20,394 nucleotides of DNA, taken from positions 1 to 20,394 of the forward strand of contig CANQCB010000014.1 in the NCBI GenBank assembly GCA_947589145.1, given 5' to 3'. The position numbers were made by a program, and so were the translations under genes. The notes below the pieces were generated by a model. It searched no databases and was not told the DNA's origin. It saw nothing but the letters and a program-made list of their open reading frames with translations. This DNA is from an uncultured Clostridia bacterium. Its GTDB lineage: Bacteria; Bacillota; Clostridia; Christensenellales; Pumilibacteraceae. Shown here piece after piece: positions 1-7,031 of this stretch (position 1 is its first letter; the number at the start of each line of letters is the position of its first letter).

Positions 1-15
1 CCTGCGGAGTCGACG

Positions 16-45
16 AAAAAACCGCCGCTGATTGCGACGGTTTTT
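16..45 (-). terminator. Intrinsic terminator of tRNA-fMet
   Basis: Read on the minus strand, a 12-bp stem (AAAAACCGTCGC with GCGGCGGTTTTT, one U-G pair) closes a 5-nt loop and ends in six T. It lies 3 nt past the tRNA CCA end, so it most likely ends the tRNA transcript. Confidence 0.75.
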
Positions 46-48
46 CAA

Positions 49-125
<77 letters not shown>

Positions 126-156
126 TCAAAGTTGATTATTAAATTGTGATTATTTC

Positions 157-263
157 CCTTTGGGTTATACTCGCCTGCGGCTCGTGGCGTTCGCAAGCCC
201 TGCGGACTTGCTCGGCTGAGGAGCTCCAACGAGCACCGGCTGCTACCACCCCGCGTCAAAGTT
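157..263 (-). pseudogene. Broken second copy of tRNA-fMet
   Basis: Two blocks match the intact tRNA-fMet. Block 157-168 repeats 79-90 (CCTTTGGGTTAT, part of anticodon arm and variable loop). Block 226-263 repeats 95-133 with one substitution and one deletion (D arm, 5' acceptor strand and about 8 nt of upstream flank). Between them the anticodon is replaced by a 52-bp GC-rich stretch. The T arm and 3' acceptor strand are absent, so no functional tRNA can fold. Its 5' flank, not that of the intact copy, carries the promoter, which suggests the relic occupies the original gene position. Confidence 0.85.
169..220. repeat. 52-bp GC-rich insertion in the tRNA relic
   Basis: The stretch between the two tRNA-matching blocks is GC-rich. 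It holds two copies of CTGCGG (175-180, 200-205) and a small hairpin (GCAAG and CTTGC at about 193-211). CCTGCGG also starts the window at position 1. It could be a small dispersed palindromic element; one copy cannot prove this. Confidence 0.5.
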
Positions 264-268
264 CGTTC

Positions 269-297
269 AGTATAACACTAATATATGCGGTTGTCAA
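269..297 (-). promoter_or_regulatory. Sigma-A promoter upstream of the tRNA relic
   Basis: On the minus strand: TTGACA (292-297), 17-bp spacer, TATACT (269-274). The predicted start is near 262, just before the relic's 5' end. It points leftward through the relic to the intact tRNA-fMet. Confidence 0.75.
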
Positions 298-422
298 CAA
301 AAAAATTACGCATACAAGAAGAAATTGTGATAAAAGAGTCAATTTTCGCCATGTTTTTATGCATAGGCTCGGTTCGGGGATTTTTTGAAAGGCAAATTAT
401 ACTCCGACATTAAAAAGGGTAC

Positions 423-451
423 TTGACAATTAAAGCGGCGAGTAGTATAAT
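423..451 (+). promoter_or_regulatory. Perfect sigma-A promoter
   Basis: TTGACA (423-428), 17-bp spacer, TATAAT (446-451). It drives the zinc-ribbon membrane protein gene beginning at 493, with a leader of about 35 nt. The stretch 300-422 before it shows no supported gene. Confidence 0.85.
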
Positions 452-492
452 CTATACTGTAAGCGTATAATTGCTATCATAAGGAGGTTGGT

Positions 493-1584
493 ATGGCAAA
501 GGTAAAATGTGCCAGATGTGGTCATGTTTTTACTGTTACCGCTATAAACGATATTCAAGTCTGCGACGTGTGCGGGCAGAAAATGCGCATTCGTCCCGGG
601 GCCGCGGCAGGTAACGACGAATATGCCGCTTTGCGTAACGAATACATGCGCCTTGCTCGCGAGATGAGAGAAACAAACAACGGCGTATATTTGACCATAG
701 AACAATATACGGATTTGGTGCGCCAAGCAGGGGCAACTGCTTCCGCGCAGCAAAACGCGCAATCCGCACAACCGTCTGCACAATCCGCACAGCAAGTCGC
801 GCAACCCGTTCAGCCCGTTGCGTATCCTTACCCTTATCCTCAACCCGTTCAGCCCGTCGTTTATCCCTATCCTTATCCTCAACCCGTTCAGCCCGTCGTT
901 TATCCCTATAACCCTTACGCGGCGCCCGTTCAGACCGCTCCCGCGGCGACCGCGCCGACCGAGACGAAGTCCGAATCGAAACCCGCGGCCGAACCCGTTT
1001 CGGCGCCCGAGCCTGCTTTGACGGAGTCTGCTCCGTCGTCCGAACCCGAAAAAAAGTCGGGGGTATTTACGAAAAAGCAGATCGCGATAAATTGGATATC
1101 TTTCGGATTTGTATTCCTTGCCGCGCTGTTCTCGTGCTTAATGCTTGTGTTCGAGGTGATTAAGGGGTCCGGAATGACGGGATGGACGATGGTTACTTAC
1201 AAGCCCGAAGCCGCGGCGAGCGCTTTCGTCTGGTTGTTGAATTTGATTGCGGGCGTGGTGATATTTTTACCCGTGCTTCTTTTCCTGTTCGCGCTTATCA
1301 GCACGCTACGCAAAGGCAAAGGCGGAAAAATCGCGCTCGCGATATTCTTTATCATCGCTGCCGTTTTGATTTGGATATTCCCCAATCTGTACGCGTTCTT
1401 ACTCATCGGTTTCATGTCCGGCGAATCGTTCTTCGACTTCGCTCAGATGTTTAATCCTCTAAGTTTCACTTGGATCGTATGGGTGGCGGCAATAATGAGT
1501 TTTGTCGCGGCAATAGTGCTCATTGTCGCAGGCGCAATGCTCCCCTCAAAATCCAAGAGAGAGGAACTCGAAGAGAGCTTATAA
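493..1584 (+). CDS. Zinc-ribbon, Pro/Gln-rich, four-TM membrane protein of unknown function
   Basis: Predicted 363-residue protein; AAGGAGG at 481-487 sets the start. Residues 6-27 form a four-cysteine zinc ribbon (C6-x2-C9, C24-x2-C27). Residues about 75-190 are low-complexity: Ala/Gln/Ser, then Pro-Tyr-Gln-Val repeats encoded by a 39-bp tandem repeat, then Pro/Glu/Ser-rich. The C-terminal part has about four hydrophobic helices (near 197-222, 242-270, 280-303, 325-350) and ends in a charged tail. A zinc ribbon tethered by a flexible linker to a membrane domain resembles the zinc_ribbon-plus-TM proteins common in Firmicutes, whose roles are mostly unknown. It has its own promoter and no clear terminator before the next promoter at 1605. 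No specific function can be assigned. Confidence 0.85.
   Translation: MAKVKCARCGHVFTVTAINDIQVCDVCGQKMRIRPGAAAGNDEYAALRNEYMRLAREMRETNNGVYLTIEQYTDLVRQAGATASAQQNAQSAQPSAQSAQQVAQPVQPVAYPYPYPQPVQPVVYPYPYPQPVQPVVYPYNPYAAPVQTAPAATAPTETKSESKPAAEPVSAPEPALTESAPSSEPEKKSGVFTKKQIAINWISFGFVFLAALFSCLMLVFEVIKGSGMTGWTMVTYKPEAAASAFVWLLNLIAGVVIFLPVLLFLFALISTLRKGKGGKIALAIFFIIAAVLIWIFPNLYAFLLIGFMSGESFFDFAQMFNPLSFTWIVWVAAIMSFVAAIVLIVAGAMLPSKSKREELEESL
823..900 (+). repeat. 39-bp in-frame tandem repeat
   Basis: Two 39-bp units (823-861, 862-900) differ at only two bases and encode YPYPYPQPVQPVV, with partial copies on both sides. Near-identity at DNA level points to recent expansion by slippage or unequal recombination. 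Confidence 0.9.
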
Positions 1585-1604
1585 CCCAAACTCCGTTAAA
1601 ACAG

Positions 1605-1633
1605 TTGCAATATTAAAAAATATATGGTAGAAT
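1605..1633 (+). promoter_or_regulatory. Promoter of the rpsF-ssb-rpsR operon
   Basis: TTGCAA (1605-1610), 17-bp spacer, TAGAAT (1628-1633). The predicted start near 1640 gives a leader of about 80 nt before rpsF. Confidence 0.7.
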
Positions 1634-1634
1634 A

Positions 1635-1691
1635 AACGAGGTCTTTTCGAAAGGAGAGACCTCGTTCCTTGCTTGCGCCGACGGCGTAGGC
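1635..1691 (+). promoter_or_regulatory. Structured rpsF leader, candidate S6:S18 autoregulatory RNA
   Basis: Two hairpins lie between promoter and rpsF. The first pairs AACGAGGTCT (1635-1644) with AGACCTCGTT (1657-1666), though the predicted start near 1640 would trim its 5' arm. The second pairs GCTTGCGCC (1671-1679) with GGCGTAGGC (1683-1691) around loop GAC. Its 3' part, CCGACGGCGTAGGC (1678-1691), closely resembles the 16S rRNA stretch CCGGUGGCGAAGGC near the platform where S6:S18 binds (16S recalled from memory). Known rpsF leaders bind the S6:S18 complex through a CCG-containing element, so autoregulation is a reasonable inference. Confidence 0.6.
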
Positions 1692-1718
1692 TTAAAATCC
1701 ACAAGGAGGTATACCATA

Positions 1719-2249
1719 ATGACGAATTACGAACTGCTTTACATCATCTCGCCCAAAACCGACGACGCCGCGCGCGAAGAACTTATCGAGCGTTTTCGCA
1801 ACGTAGTTATCGCGGCAGGCGGCAGTGCGGAAGTCAATAAGTGGGGCATGAGAAAACTTGCGTATAAGATCAACTTCCAAAGCGAAGGATATTATGTGCT
1901 TATGACTTTCTCGGCACCCGAGGACTTACCGGCGGAACTCGAGCGACTGATGCGTATTACAGACTCCGTTATGAGATTCATGGTTACGAAAAAGGTTGAG
2001 AACAAGCTCACTCGCGCAGAAAGCGAAAGACGCGCAAAGGCCGCCGAAAAGGCAGCCGCCGCGGCTAAGGCACGCGAGGAAGCGATCGCAAATGCGGCCG
2101 CAAAGCCTGTTGCCACCGAGGAAGTCGCAACCGCAGAACCCGTAACCGAGGAAGTCGCAACGGAAGCCGTTGAACAAGTCGAAGCGTCGGTTGACGAAGC
2201 GAGCGATGTCGCTGCCGAAGCGGCAGATAACGGAGAAAAAGCCGAATAA
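1719..2249 (+). CDS. rpsF: Ribosomal protein S6 (bS6) with long acidic C-terminal extension
   Basis: Residues 1-96 are a full S6 domain: the MTNYELLYIISP start, the conserved KWGMRKLAYKI segment that contacts partner and rRNA, and the final strand around MRFMVTKK. S6 binds S18 and the 16S platform in the 30S subunit. AAGGAGGT at 1703-1710 supports the start. The protein is 176 residues, where the family is usually about 95-100. The extra 75-80 residues are Lys/Ala-rich at first, then Ala/Glu/Val-rich and acidic, with an internal duplicated segment (TEEVAT twice). Operon order rpsF-ssb-rpsR is the classic Firmicutes arrangement, with a 14-bp gap to ssb. Confidence 0.97.
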   Translation: MTNYELLYIISPKTDDAAREELIERFRNVVIAAGGSAEVNKWGMRKLAYKINFQSEGYYVLMTFSAPEDLPAELERLMRITDSVMRFMVTKKVENKLTRAESERRAKAAEKAAAAAKAREEAIANAAAKPVATEEVATAEPVTEEVATEAVEQVEASVDEASDVAAEAADNGEKAE

Positions 2250-2263
2250 CACAGGAGATAAAT

Positions 2264-2659
2264 ATGAACAAGATAGTTCTTATCGGTAATCTGACCGCAG
2301 ACCCCGATTATCAGGTATCGGCGAGCGGAGTTCCTCTGTGCCGTTTCAACATTGCGGTAAATCGCCGCAGAGGCGCGCGTTCGGAGGGCGAACGCGACGC
2401 GGACTTCTTCCGCATCGTTACCTTTAACAAAACCGCCGAGAATTGCGGATCTTTTCTTGCCAAGGGCAGAAAGGTCGGAGTTTCGGGCGCGGTGCAGATT
2501 AACGATTACACAGACAAAGAAGGCAACAGACGCCAAAGCGTGGAAGTCATTGCCGACGAGGTCGAGTTTTTGTCCCCGAAGGGAGACGGAGATAATCCTC
2601 CCCCCGCGAAAAAGACATCTACTCTCGAACCCGTTTCGGACGATACGCTTCCGTTCTGA
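2264..2659 (+). CDS. ssb: Single-stranded DNA-binding protein
   Basis: 131 residues with the SSB start MNKIVLIGNLTADP, an OB fold over residues 1-105 (FRIVTFNKTAENCGSFLAKG segment) and the acidic tail ending DDTLPF, which in this family docks DNA replication and repair partners. It coats single-stranded DNA in replication, recombination and repair, usually as a tetramer. The ribosome binding site is AGGAGA about 7 nt before ATG. The linker between OB fold and tail is short (about 20 residues). It sits between rpsF and rpsR and is co-transcribed with them. Confidence 0.97.
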   Translation: MNKIVLIGNLTADPDYQVSASGVPLCRFNIAVNRRRGARSEGERDADFFRIVTFNKTAENCGSFLAKGRKVGVSGAVQINDYTDKEGNRRQSVEVIADEVEFLSPKGDGDNPPPAKKTSTLEPVSDDTLPF

Positions 2660-2683
2660 AAATTGTTTGATTAGGAGTTAAAA

Positions 2684-2965
2684 ATGGATAATAAAAAGGC
2701 AACGTCTGCCGCCAAAGATTTCAGCGGAGACGATAAAATCAAAAAGACTCGTAGACCCATGAAAAAGAAGGTGTGCGAGTTCTGCGAAAAGGGTATCGCG
2801 GAAGTGGATTACAAAGACGTTTCTCGGCTCAGAAGGTATGTGACCGAAAAGGGAAAAATCATTTCCGCACGCACAAGCGGCTGTTGCGCCCGTCATCAAA
2901 GACAGCTCACCACCGCAGTCAAGAGAGCAAGAATGATGGCTCTCCTCCCGTTCAAGGGCGAATAA
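2684..2965 (+). CDS. rpsR: Ribosomal protein S18 (bS18), zinc-binding type
   Basis: 93 residues. The conserved core follows a Lys-rich N-terminal segment of about 28 residues: C31-x2-C34, DYKDVSRLRRYVTEKGKI, then a CCARHQ block and the C-terminal RARMMALLPF motif. The CXXC plus downstream Cys/His marks the zinc-binding C+ form. S18 pairs with S6 on the 30S platform and would complete the S6:S18 complex predicted to bind the operon leader. GGAG precedes the ATG, 24 bp after ssb. It is the last gene of the operon; a strong terminator follows at 3055. Confidence 0.97.
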   Translation: MDNKKATSAAKDFSGDDKIKKTRRPMKKKVCEFCEKGIAEVDYKDVSRLRRYVTEKGKIISARTSGCCARHQRQLTTAVKRARMMALLPFKGE

Positions 2966-3054
2966 GGCGTAACCGTAAAGTTAAGTTTCCGTGCGCAAAA
3001 AACGACTTTCCGTACCGAGACTCGGACTTTACGCGGATATCAACCAAATAAAAG

Positions 3055-3086
3055 GACCTTACACAATAATTCGTAAGGTCTTTTTT
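3055..3086 (+). terminator. Terminator of rpsF-ssb-rpsR
   Basis: GACCTTAC (3055-3062) pairs with GTAAGGTC (3073-3080), followed by six T. It lies between rpsR and the convergent CotH-like gene. Confidence 0.85.
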
Positions 3087-3108
3087 GATATCGCGCGGTA
3101 GCGTGCCG

Positions 3109-4932
3109 TTATCTGTATTCGGATAACATTCGGTTAAAACTCCTGCCCAACCAATCGCGGAGCGCTTGGACTTCTTCTTTCCAGGTCGCTTTGTTTTTCA
3201 AGTGGTCGGGAACGGGACAAAAGTTGCCGCCGAAATGACCGTTGTTCAGTAGCTGCCAACGCTCGAAGTTGCGGTTGAATGCGTCCGCACGAGCAAGAAC
3301 GTATTCGACGCAACCGTCCATCGTTTCGGTTATCGCGGTTTGTTTTCGCTTTATAAGATCGGTGACGAGAGCGCGGAAGCCGGAATATCCCAATAATTTG
3401 CTATATATCGGATTTCTCGTCGCATATATTTTGTCGGCGTCGTTGACCCCATCGAAATAATTGCAGTTGTCGCTGCTGATGTCGTAGTCCCACAGCGGAC
3501 CGCGGTAAAGTTTGCCGTTTGAATTGTCCTTGAACATATAGAAACTGCTGTACGCCACGTCCACGTTTTTGAACAATTCGTCGATGATATAACCTTCTGC
3601 CCAAGACTCCACGTCGAATTTCTCCTGTACCGCGGCATAATTTCCGTTCCATAAAGTTTTGAGCGCGTCGCTCATATAGTTGCGGATATAATCTTCGTAT
3701 TTCGTGAACTCAAAACCGAGCTCCGCCGCGTCGTCATAATCGGGAGTTTTTATTCCGAAAGGATATTCTCCTTCTTTTCCGTCACCTCCGAAATAGGTAT
3801 GTTGATCATCCAACGTGATGAAATGATCTCCGTTGAATTCGAAAGATCTCTTGAAGGGATATTTGTTACCCATATCCTCGACGGGGCGTCTGTCCAACTC
3901 GATCAGAAAGCCGAGTTTTTCGGGCTCGGGAACCTTTTCGAGATCGTCCTCGATATCGACGCGGTTACTGCCCGTCTCAACCTGTTCGCAAACGGTATAA
4001 ACGCCGTCGTATCTGCCGTTGAGATAGACGTCCACGAATTGTACGTCGGTCGTTGTCTTGCTTAATTCGGAGAATTGAGCGGCAAGGCTGTAAACAATGT
4101 AATTTCTCGACAGACTGTAATCGCAATAATTTGCAATGAGCGTCCATTTTTTCGCCTTGCCGTGCCCGAACAGGTCGATTTTGTCTTTGAATTTGAGCTT
4201 ATACGGTTTTTTGTCCCATGCCCACGAGGAATTGCCTCTGCCGCGGATATCCGCAACCGTATTTTCGAAGCAATATTCTTTGTCGGCGTTCGTCACCGAT
4301 ATTTTGCAGGACTTGTACTCCTCTTTGGATACGATGTCGCCGCCGTCGTCGGTGTTGATGATCATCACGGGCAGTTCCAATTCGTCGATTGCGAATTGCG
4401 CCTCGTAAGTCTCCCCGTCGCTTCGGAAATCGTCGCTTCTGGTGGGCGAGGTCTGTCCGTCGCTCCAACATACGAAGCGATAACCGAGGCTCGGCGTGAC
4501 CGTCACGGTGATATTGCCTTCCACGGAGGAGTTCCCGACGTATGCCTTATCCCAGGTGCATTTCGTATAGTCTGCGGTCGTGTACGTTACCGAAAAATCG
4601 GTCATCGAGCTATCGGCGAACAGCGCGGTGTAAGTCGCGTCCTCGCTCGCCTCGTCGGTGCGTTTCGAAGCGGTTGAGCCGTCGCTCCACTTTACGAATT
4701 TATAGCCCTCGTCGGGAATCGCCTCGACTTCCGACGTGGTTTTGCCGCTTCCGACGCGTTGCGTCGTCTCCCCGACGATCGATCCGCCGTCGGTTGCGAC
4801 GTATGTTATCGTAACGGGGTTCGACGGATCGCATGCGCAAAGTCCGAACACAAGCCCGACGAAAGTTACGATCGTAAACAACGCAATGGCTAAAAGTCCG
4901 AAAAAGACCTTACTTTTGGAAGAACATGACAT
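3109..4932 (-). CDS. CotH-kinase-family lipoprotein with InlB-B-type repeats
   Basis: 607 residues. Residues 8-34 are a lipoprotein signal: a hydrophobic helix, then a probable lipobox LCAC with Cys34 as the lipidated residue. Two repeats of about 65 residues follow (about 40-105 and 115-180), each with the F(V/K)xWSDGxTxxxR signature of divergent InlB B-repeats. Residues about 185-600 match the CotH kinase family: RGRGNSSW (230-237) with KKPYKLKF behind it, WTLIANYCDYSLSRN, VYLNGRYDGVY, a GFLIELDRRP segment (E345, D347) and LWDYDISSDN (D482, D484), the likely metal/ATP-binding acidic motif. Family members are atypical protein kinases, first known from spore coats. Here the lipid anchor suggests action on the cell surface. 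AGGAGG precedes ATG, and a consensus promoter lies at 4966-4994. The substrate is unknown. Confidence 0.85.
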   Translation of the reverse strand: MSCSSKSKVFFGLLAIALFTIVTFVGLVFGLCACDPSNPVTITYVATDGGSIVGETTQRVGSGKTTSEVEAIPDEGYKFVKWSDGSTASKRTDEASEDATYTALFADSSMTDFSVTYTTADYTKCTWDKAYVGNSSVEGNITVTVTPSLGYRFVCWSDGQTSPTRSDDFRSDGETYEAQFAIDELELPVMIINTDDGGDIVSKEEYKSCKISVTNADKEYCFENTVADIRGRGNSSWAWDKKPYKLKFKDKIDLFGHGKAKKWTLIANYCDYSLSRNYIVYSLAAQFSELSKTTTDVQFVDVYLNGRYDGVYTVCEQVETGSNRVDIEDDLEKVPEPEKLGFLIELDRRPVEDMGNKYPFKRSFEFNGDHFITLDDQHTYFGGDGKEGEYPFGIKTPDYDDAAELGFEFTKYEDYIRNYMSDALKTLWNGNYAAVQEKFDVESWAEGYIIDELFKNVDVAYSSFYMFKDNSNGKLYRGPLWDYDISSDNCNYFDGVNDADKIYATRNPIYSKLLGYSGFRALVTDLIKRKQTAITETMDGCVEYVLARADAFNRNFERWQLLNNGHFGGNFCPVPDHLKNKATWKEEVQALRDWLGRSFNRMLSEYR

Positions 4933-4965
4933 AACACTATCCTCCTCTCGAATCAGATTACTTGT

Positions 4966-4994
4966 ATTGTATATTAAAAATCTATATGTGTCAA
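4966..4994 (-). promoter_or_regulatory. Promoter of the CotH-like gene
   Basis: Minus strand: TTGACA (4989-4994), 17-bp spacer, TACAAT (4966-4971). The leader to ATG at 4932 is about 28 nt and holds AGGAGG (4941-4946). Confidence 0.8.
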
Positions 4995-5191
4995 GTCCGG
5001 CGGAATTTATGCGTCAAGCCGGAACGAAAAAATCGATATGTCGGGAACCGCGCTTCGCGCTGTATGCCGAGGTCGGCGCGGGGGTTTAAGACGCCCGAAA
5101 ACCGTACCCGTATGACGTTTTGCGATAACGTACGGATAAAAAATATCCGAAAGGGATTCGAGAAATAAACGCACAAAATTTCAGAAAAGTA

Positions 5192-5220
5192 TTGCAATTA
5201 AGAGAATTATGTGTTATCAT
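5192..5220 (+). promoter_or_regulatory. Promoter of the uL15-like membrane protein
   Basis: TTGCAA (5192-5197), 17-bp spacer, TATCAT (5215-5220) with an extended TG two bases before it. The interval 4995-5191 between the two divergent promoters shows no gene. Confidence 0.65.
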
Positions 5221-5243
5221 AGCGATGATAAGGAGAAATTAAC

Positions 5244-6635
5244 ATGAGTGGCACTTTAATCGCATTGATTGTAGTAGGCGGGGTGTTTGCGGCATTGCTC
5301 GTTGCCGAATTGATAGTTCTGTTTGTCCCTTCGAAAAAGAAGAAGGACGAACAGCCCGCGGCACAGCCGGAAGAACAGCCCGAAGAGCAGATTGAGGAAC
5401 AATCCGAGGAGCAGACCGAGGAACAGCCCGAGCAGCAACCGGAAGAACAGCCCGAAGAACAACAGGAAGAGCAGACTGAGGAACAAGCCGTTGCACAGAC
5501 CGAAGAGCAGCCGGAAGAGCAACCCGAAGAACAGCCCGTTGTGCAGGCTGAGGAACAACCCGAGGAGCAACCGGAAGAACAACCCGAAGAGCAGTCCGAG
5601 ACGACGGCGGTTATTTCCATTCCTATAATCGCAAGCGCGGAAACTTCGGATCAACCCGAAGAGAAAGTCGAGGCAAAAGAAGTTGTCGTTGCGGCAGTCG
5701 GCGAGGGCACGACGGTACGTTACAACCGCAGTTTCCTTGCAAAACTGATTCAAAGCGACGAGGCTTTGCAGAACAGATACGGCGCGGTCAAGAACGAATT
5801 ACTTTCATATAAGAAAGTCAAGACCCGTATCGGTTGGTATAACGAGACCGTTCGTTGCGGCCGCCTGACCGTTGCGAAATTCGGAATCAAGGGCAAGACG
5901 CTGTATTTGTATCTTGCGATCGATCCCGCGACGCTTGAAAACACCAAATATTTCTATAAAGACGTGGGCGAAATCAAGCGTTACAACTCCGTTCCGACGC
6001 GCATTAAGTTGAGATCCAACCGTTCGGTAAAATATGCCGCCGAACTTATTGCTCAAATGTTTGAGGCGCGGGACATTAAGAGAGTCGCCGATCAATCCGT
6101 AGATTATTCGCTTCCTTACGAGTCCACCGAGAAACTTATCGAGCGCAATCTCATTAAACTCGTCGTATCGAAAGGCGGCGGTTTCGGTGCTTTCGCAGCC
6201 AATGCGGAAGCCGCGGTCGCCGAAAAGGAAGAACCGTCGGAAGAACCCAAACCTGTCGAGGAGAGCACCGCCGAAAAGTTGCAGGAGGTAGGGGTGGAAG
6301 TCCGCGAATCGGTTACGGTTACGGAAGCGCAGTCCATGATAACCGACGAGGACGCCGCTAAGTTTATAGAGGTGGTAAAGCCGCAGAATACCGAGAAAAC
6401 GGGCAAGAAGTTCGTAATCAACGTGGATACGCTTTCCGCCAACTTCGAGGCAGGGGACGTCGTGGATCTCGCCACGCTCAAAGAAAAGAGACTCGTTCCC
6501 AAAAACGTAGGTTACATAAAGGTGTTGGCGCGCGGAGCGATAGACAAACCGCTTACGGTCAAAGCGCAAGATTATTCCATGGACGCCGTGAAGATGATCA
6601 TCATGGTCGGCGGCAAAGTCATAGAAGAAAAATAA
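5244..6635 (+). CDS. Membrane-anchored protein with Glu/Gln/Pro repeat and uL15-like C-terminal domain
   Basis: 463 residues; AAGGAG at 5230-5235 sets the start. Residues 4-28 are one hydrophobic helix followed by KKKK, so the rest is probably cytoplasmic. Residues about 39-120 are a repetitive EEQPEEQ tract. Residues about 150-310 form an unrecognised folded domain (start VRYNRSFLAKLIQSDE, with Tyr- and Lys-rich strands such as GKTLYLYLAID). After another acidic linker, residues about 385-463 resemble the C-terminal domain of ribosomal protein uL15: FVINVDTL, a GDVVDLATLKEKRLVPK segment, IKVLARGAIDKPLTVKAQDYS and a final GGKVIEEK. It is far from ribosomal operons and carries a membrane anchor, so it is not the ribosomal uL15. 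Automatic pipelines could mislabel it as such. It is a single-gene unit with its own promoter and terminator. Function unknown. Confidence 0.85.
   Translation: MSGTLIALIVVGGVFAALLVAELIVLFVPSKKKKDEQPAAQPEEQPEEQIEEQSEEQTEEQPEQQPEEQPEEQQEEQTEEQAVAQTEEQPEEQPEEQPVVQAEEQPEEQPEEQPEEQSETTAVISIPIIASAETSDQPEEKVEAKEVVVAAVGEGTTVRYNRSFLAKLIQSDEALQNRYGAVKNELLSYKKVKTRIGWYNETVRCGRLTVAKFGIKGKTLYLYLAIDPATLENTKYFYKDVGEIKRYNSVPTRIKLRSNRSVKYAAELIAQMFEARDIKRVADQSVDYSLPYESTEKLIERNLIKLVVSKGGGFGAFAANAEAAVAEKEEPSEEPKPVEESTAEKLQEVGVEVRESVTVTEAQSMITDEDAAKFIEVVKPQNTEKTGKKFVINVDTLSANFEAGDVVDLATLKEKRLVPKNVGYIKVLARGAIDKPLTVKAQDYSMDAVKMIIMVGGKVIEEK
5356..5603 (+). repeat. Degenerate EEQPEEQ-coding repeat
   Basis: About 80 codons of near-continuous Glu/Gln/Pro in 4- to 8-residue periods. 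Codons vary (GAA/GAG, CAG/CAA), so the repeat is old or held by selection at protein level, unlike the near-identical repeat at 823-900. Confidence 0.85.
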
Positions 6636-6657
6636 GACGCCTTAAAGTCGTATAATC

Positions 6658-6690
6658 AAAAAGCCGTTACGCTTGCCGTAACGGCTTTTT
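6658..6690 (+). terminator. Strong intrinsic terminator
   Basis: A 14-bp perfect stem, AAAAAGCCGTTACG (6658-6671) with CGTAACGGCTTTTT (6677-6690), around a 5-nt loop. It ends the uL15-like gene transcript. Confidence 0.92.
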
Positions 6691-6876
6691 CTCATATCCT
6701 CTTTCCGCAAAATGATTTATTTCAAAATTCCGCCCACGGGACTCGCCTGACGACCGCGGCGTGAAAAACGCTTGCCTCTTAACGAATTGTACGGTCAAAA
6801 ATCCGAAATTTCCCGTTGTCAAGTATTTTAATGTAAAAAAATTCAAAAAAAACAAATAATATTTTATACAAAGGTA

Positions 6877-6905
6877 TTGATTTTTCGTTTTGCTTGTATT
6901 ATTAT
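6877..6905 (+). promoter_or_regulatory. Probable nrdD promoter
   Basis: TTGATT (6877-6882), 17-bp spacer, TATTAT (6900-6905) in a very AT-rich stretch. The rest of the 340-bp gap (6691-6876) shows no supported gene. Other -10-like sites exist nearby, so the exact start is uncertain. Confidence 0.45.
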
Positions 6906-6921
6906 ATAAGGGTCGAGTGAA

Positions 6922-6970
6922 ACACAAGATATTGTGGTTATAGTTGCATAACAATAAATATATATTGTGT
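6922..6970 (+). promoter_or_regulatory. Two candidate NrdR boxes
   Basis: ACACAAGATATTGTGG (6922-6937) and TAAATATATATTGTGT (6955-6970) both fit the palindromic NrdR box (ACAnnATATnTTGT type). Their centres are 33 bp apart, about three helical turns, as is typical for paired boxes. They lie between the likely promoter and nrdD, fitting repression by the ATP/dATP-sensing regulator NrdR. The regulator gene is not in the window. Confidence 0.7.
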
Positions 6971-7031
6971 CTCTTACATTGCAGGAAGAATCAGCGAATA
7001 TACTTTAAGAAAGTTTCGGAGGGGTAAGAAG

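Noticed and set aside
146..388. Plus-strand 80-codon reading frame
   Set aside because: It runs through the tRNA relic and GC insertion; no ribosome binding site and no protein-like pattern.
5207..5753. Cys/Ser-rich and Leu/Phe-rich minus-strand frames
   Set aside because: They are translations of the opposite strand of the EEQPEEQ repeat.
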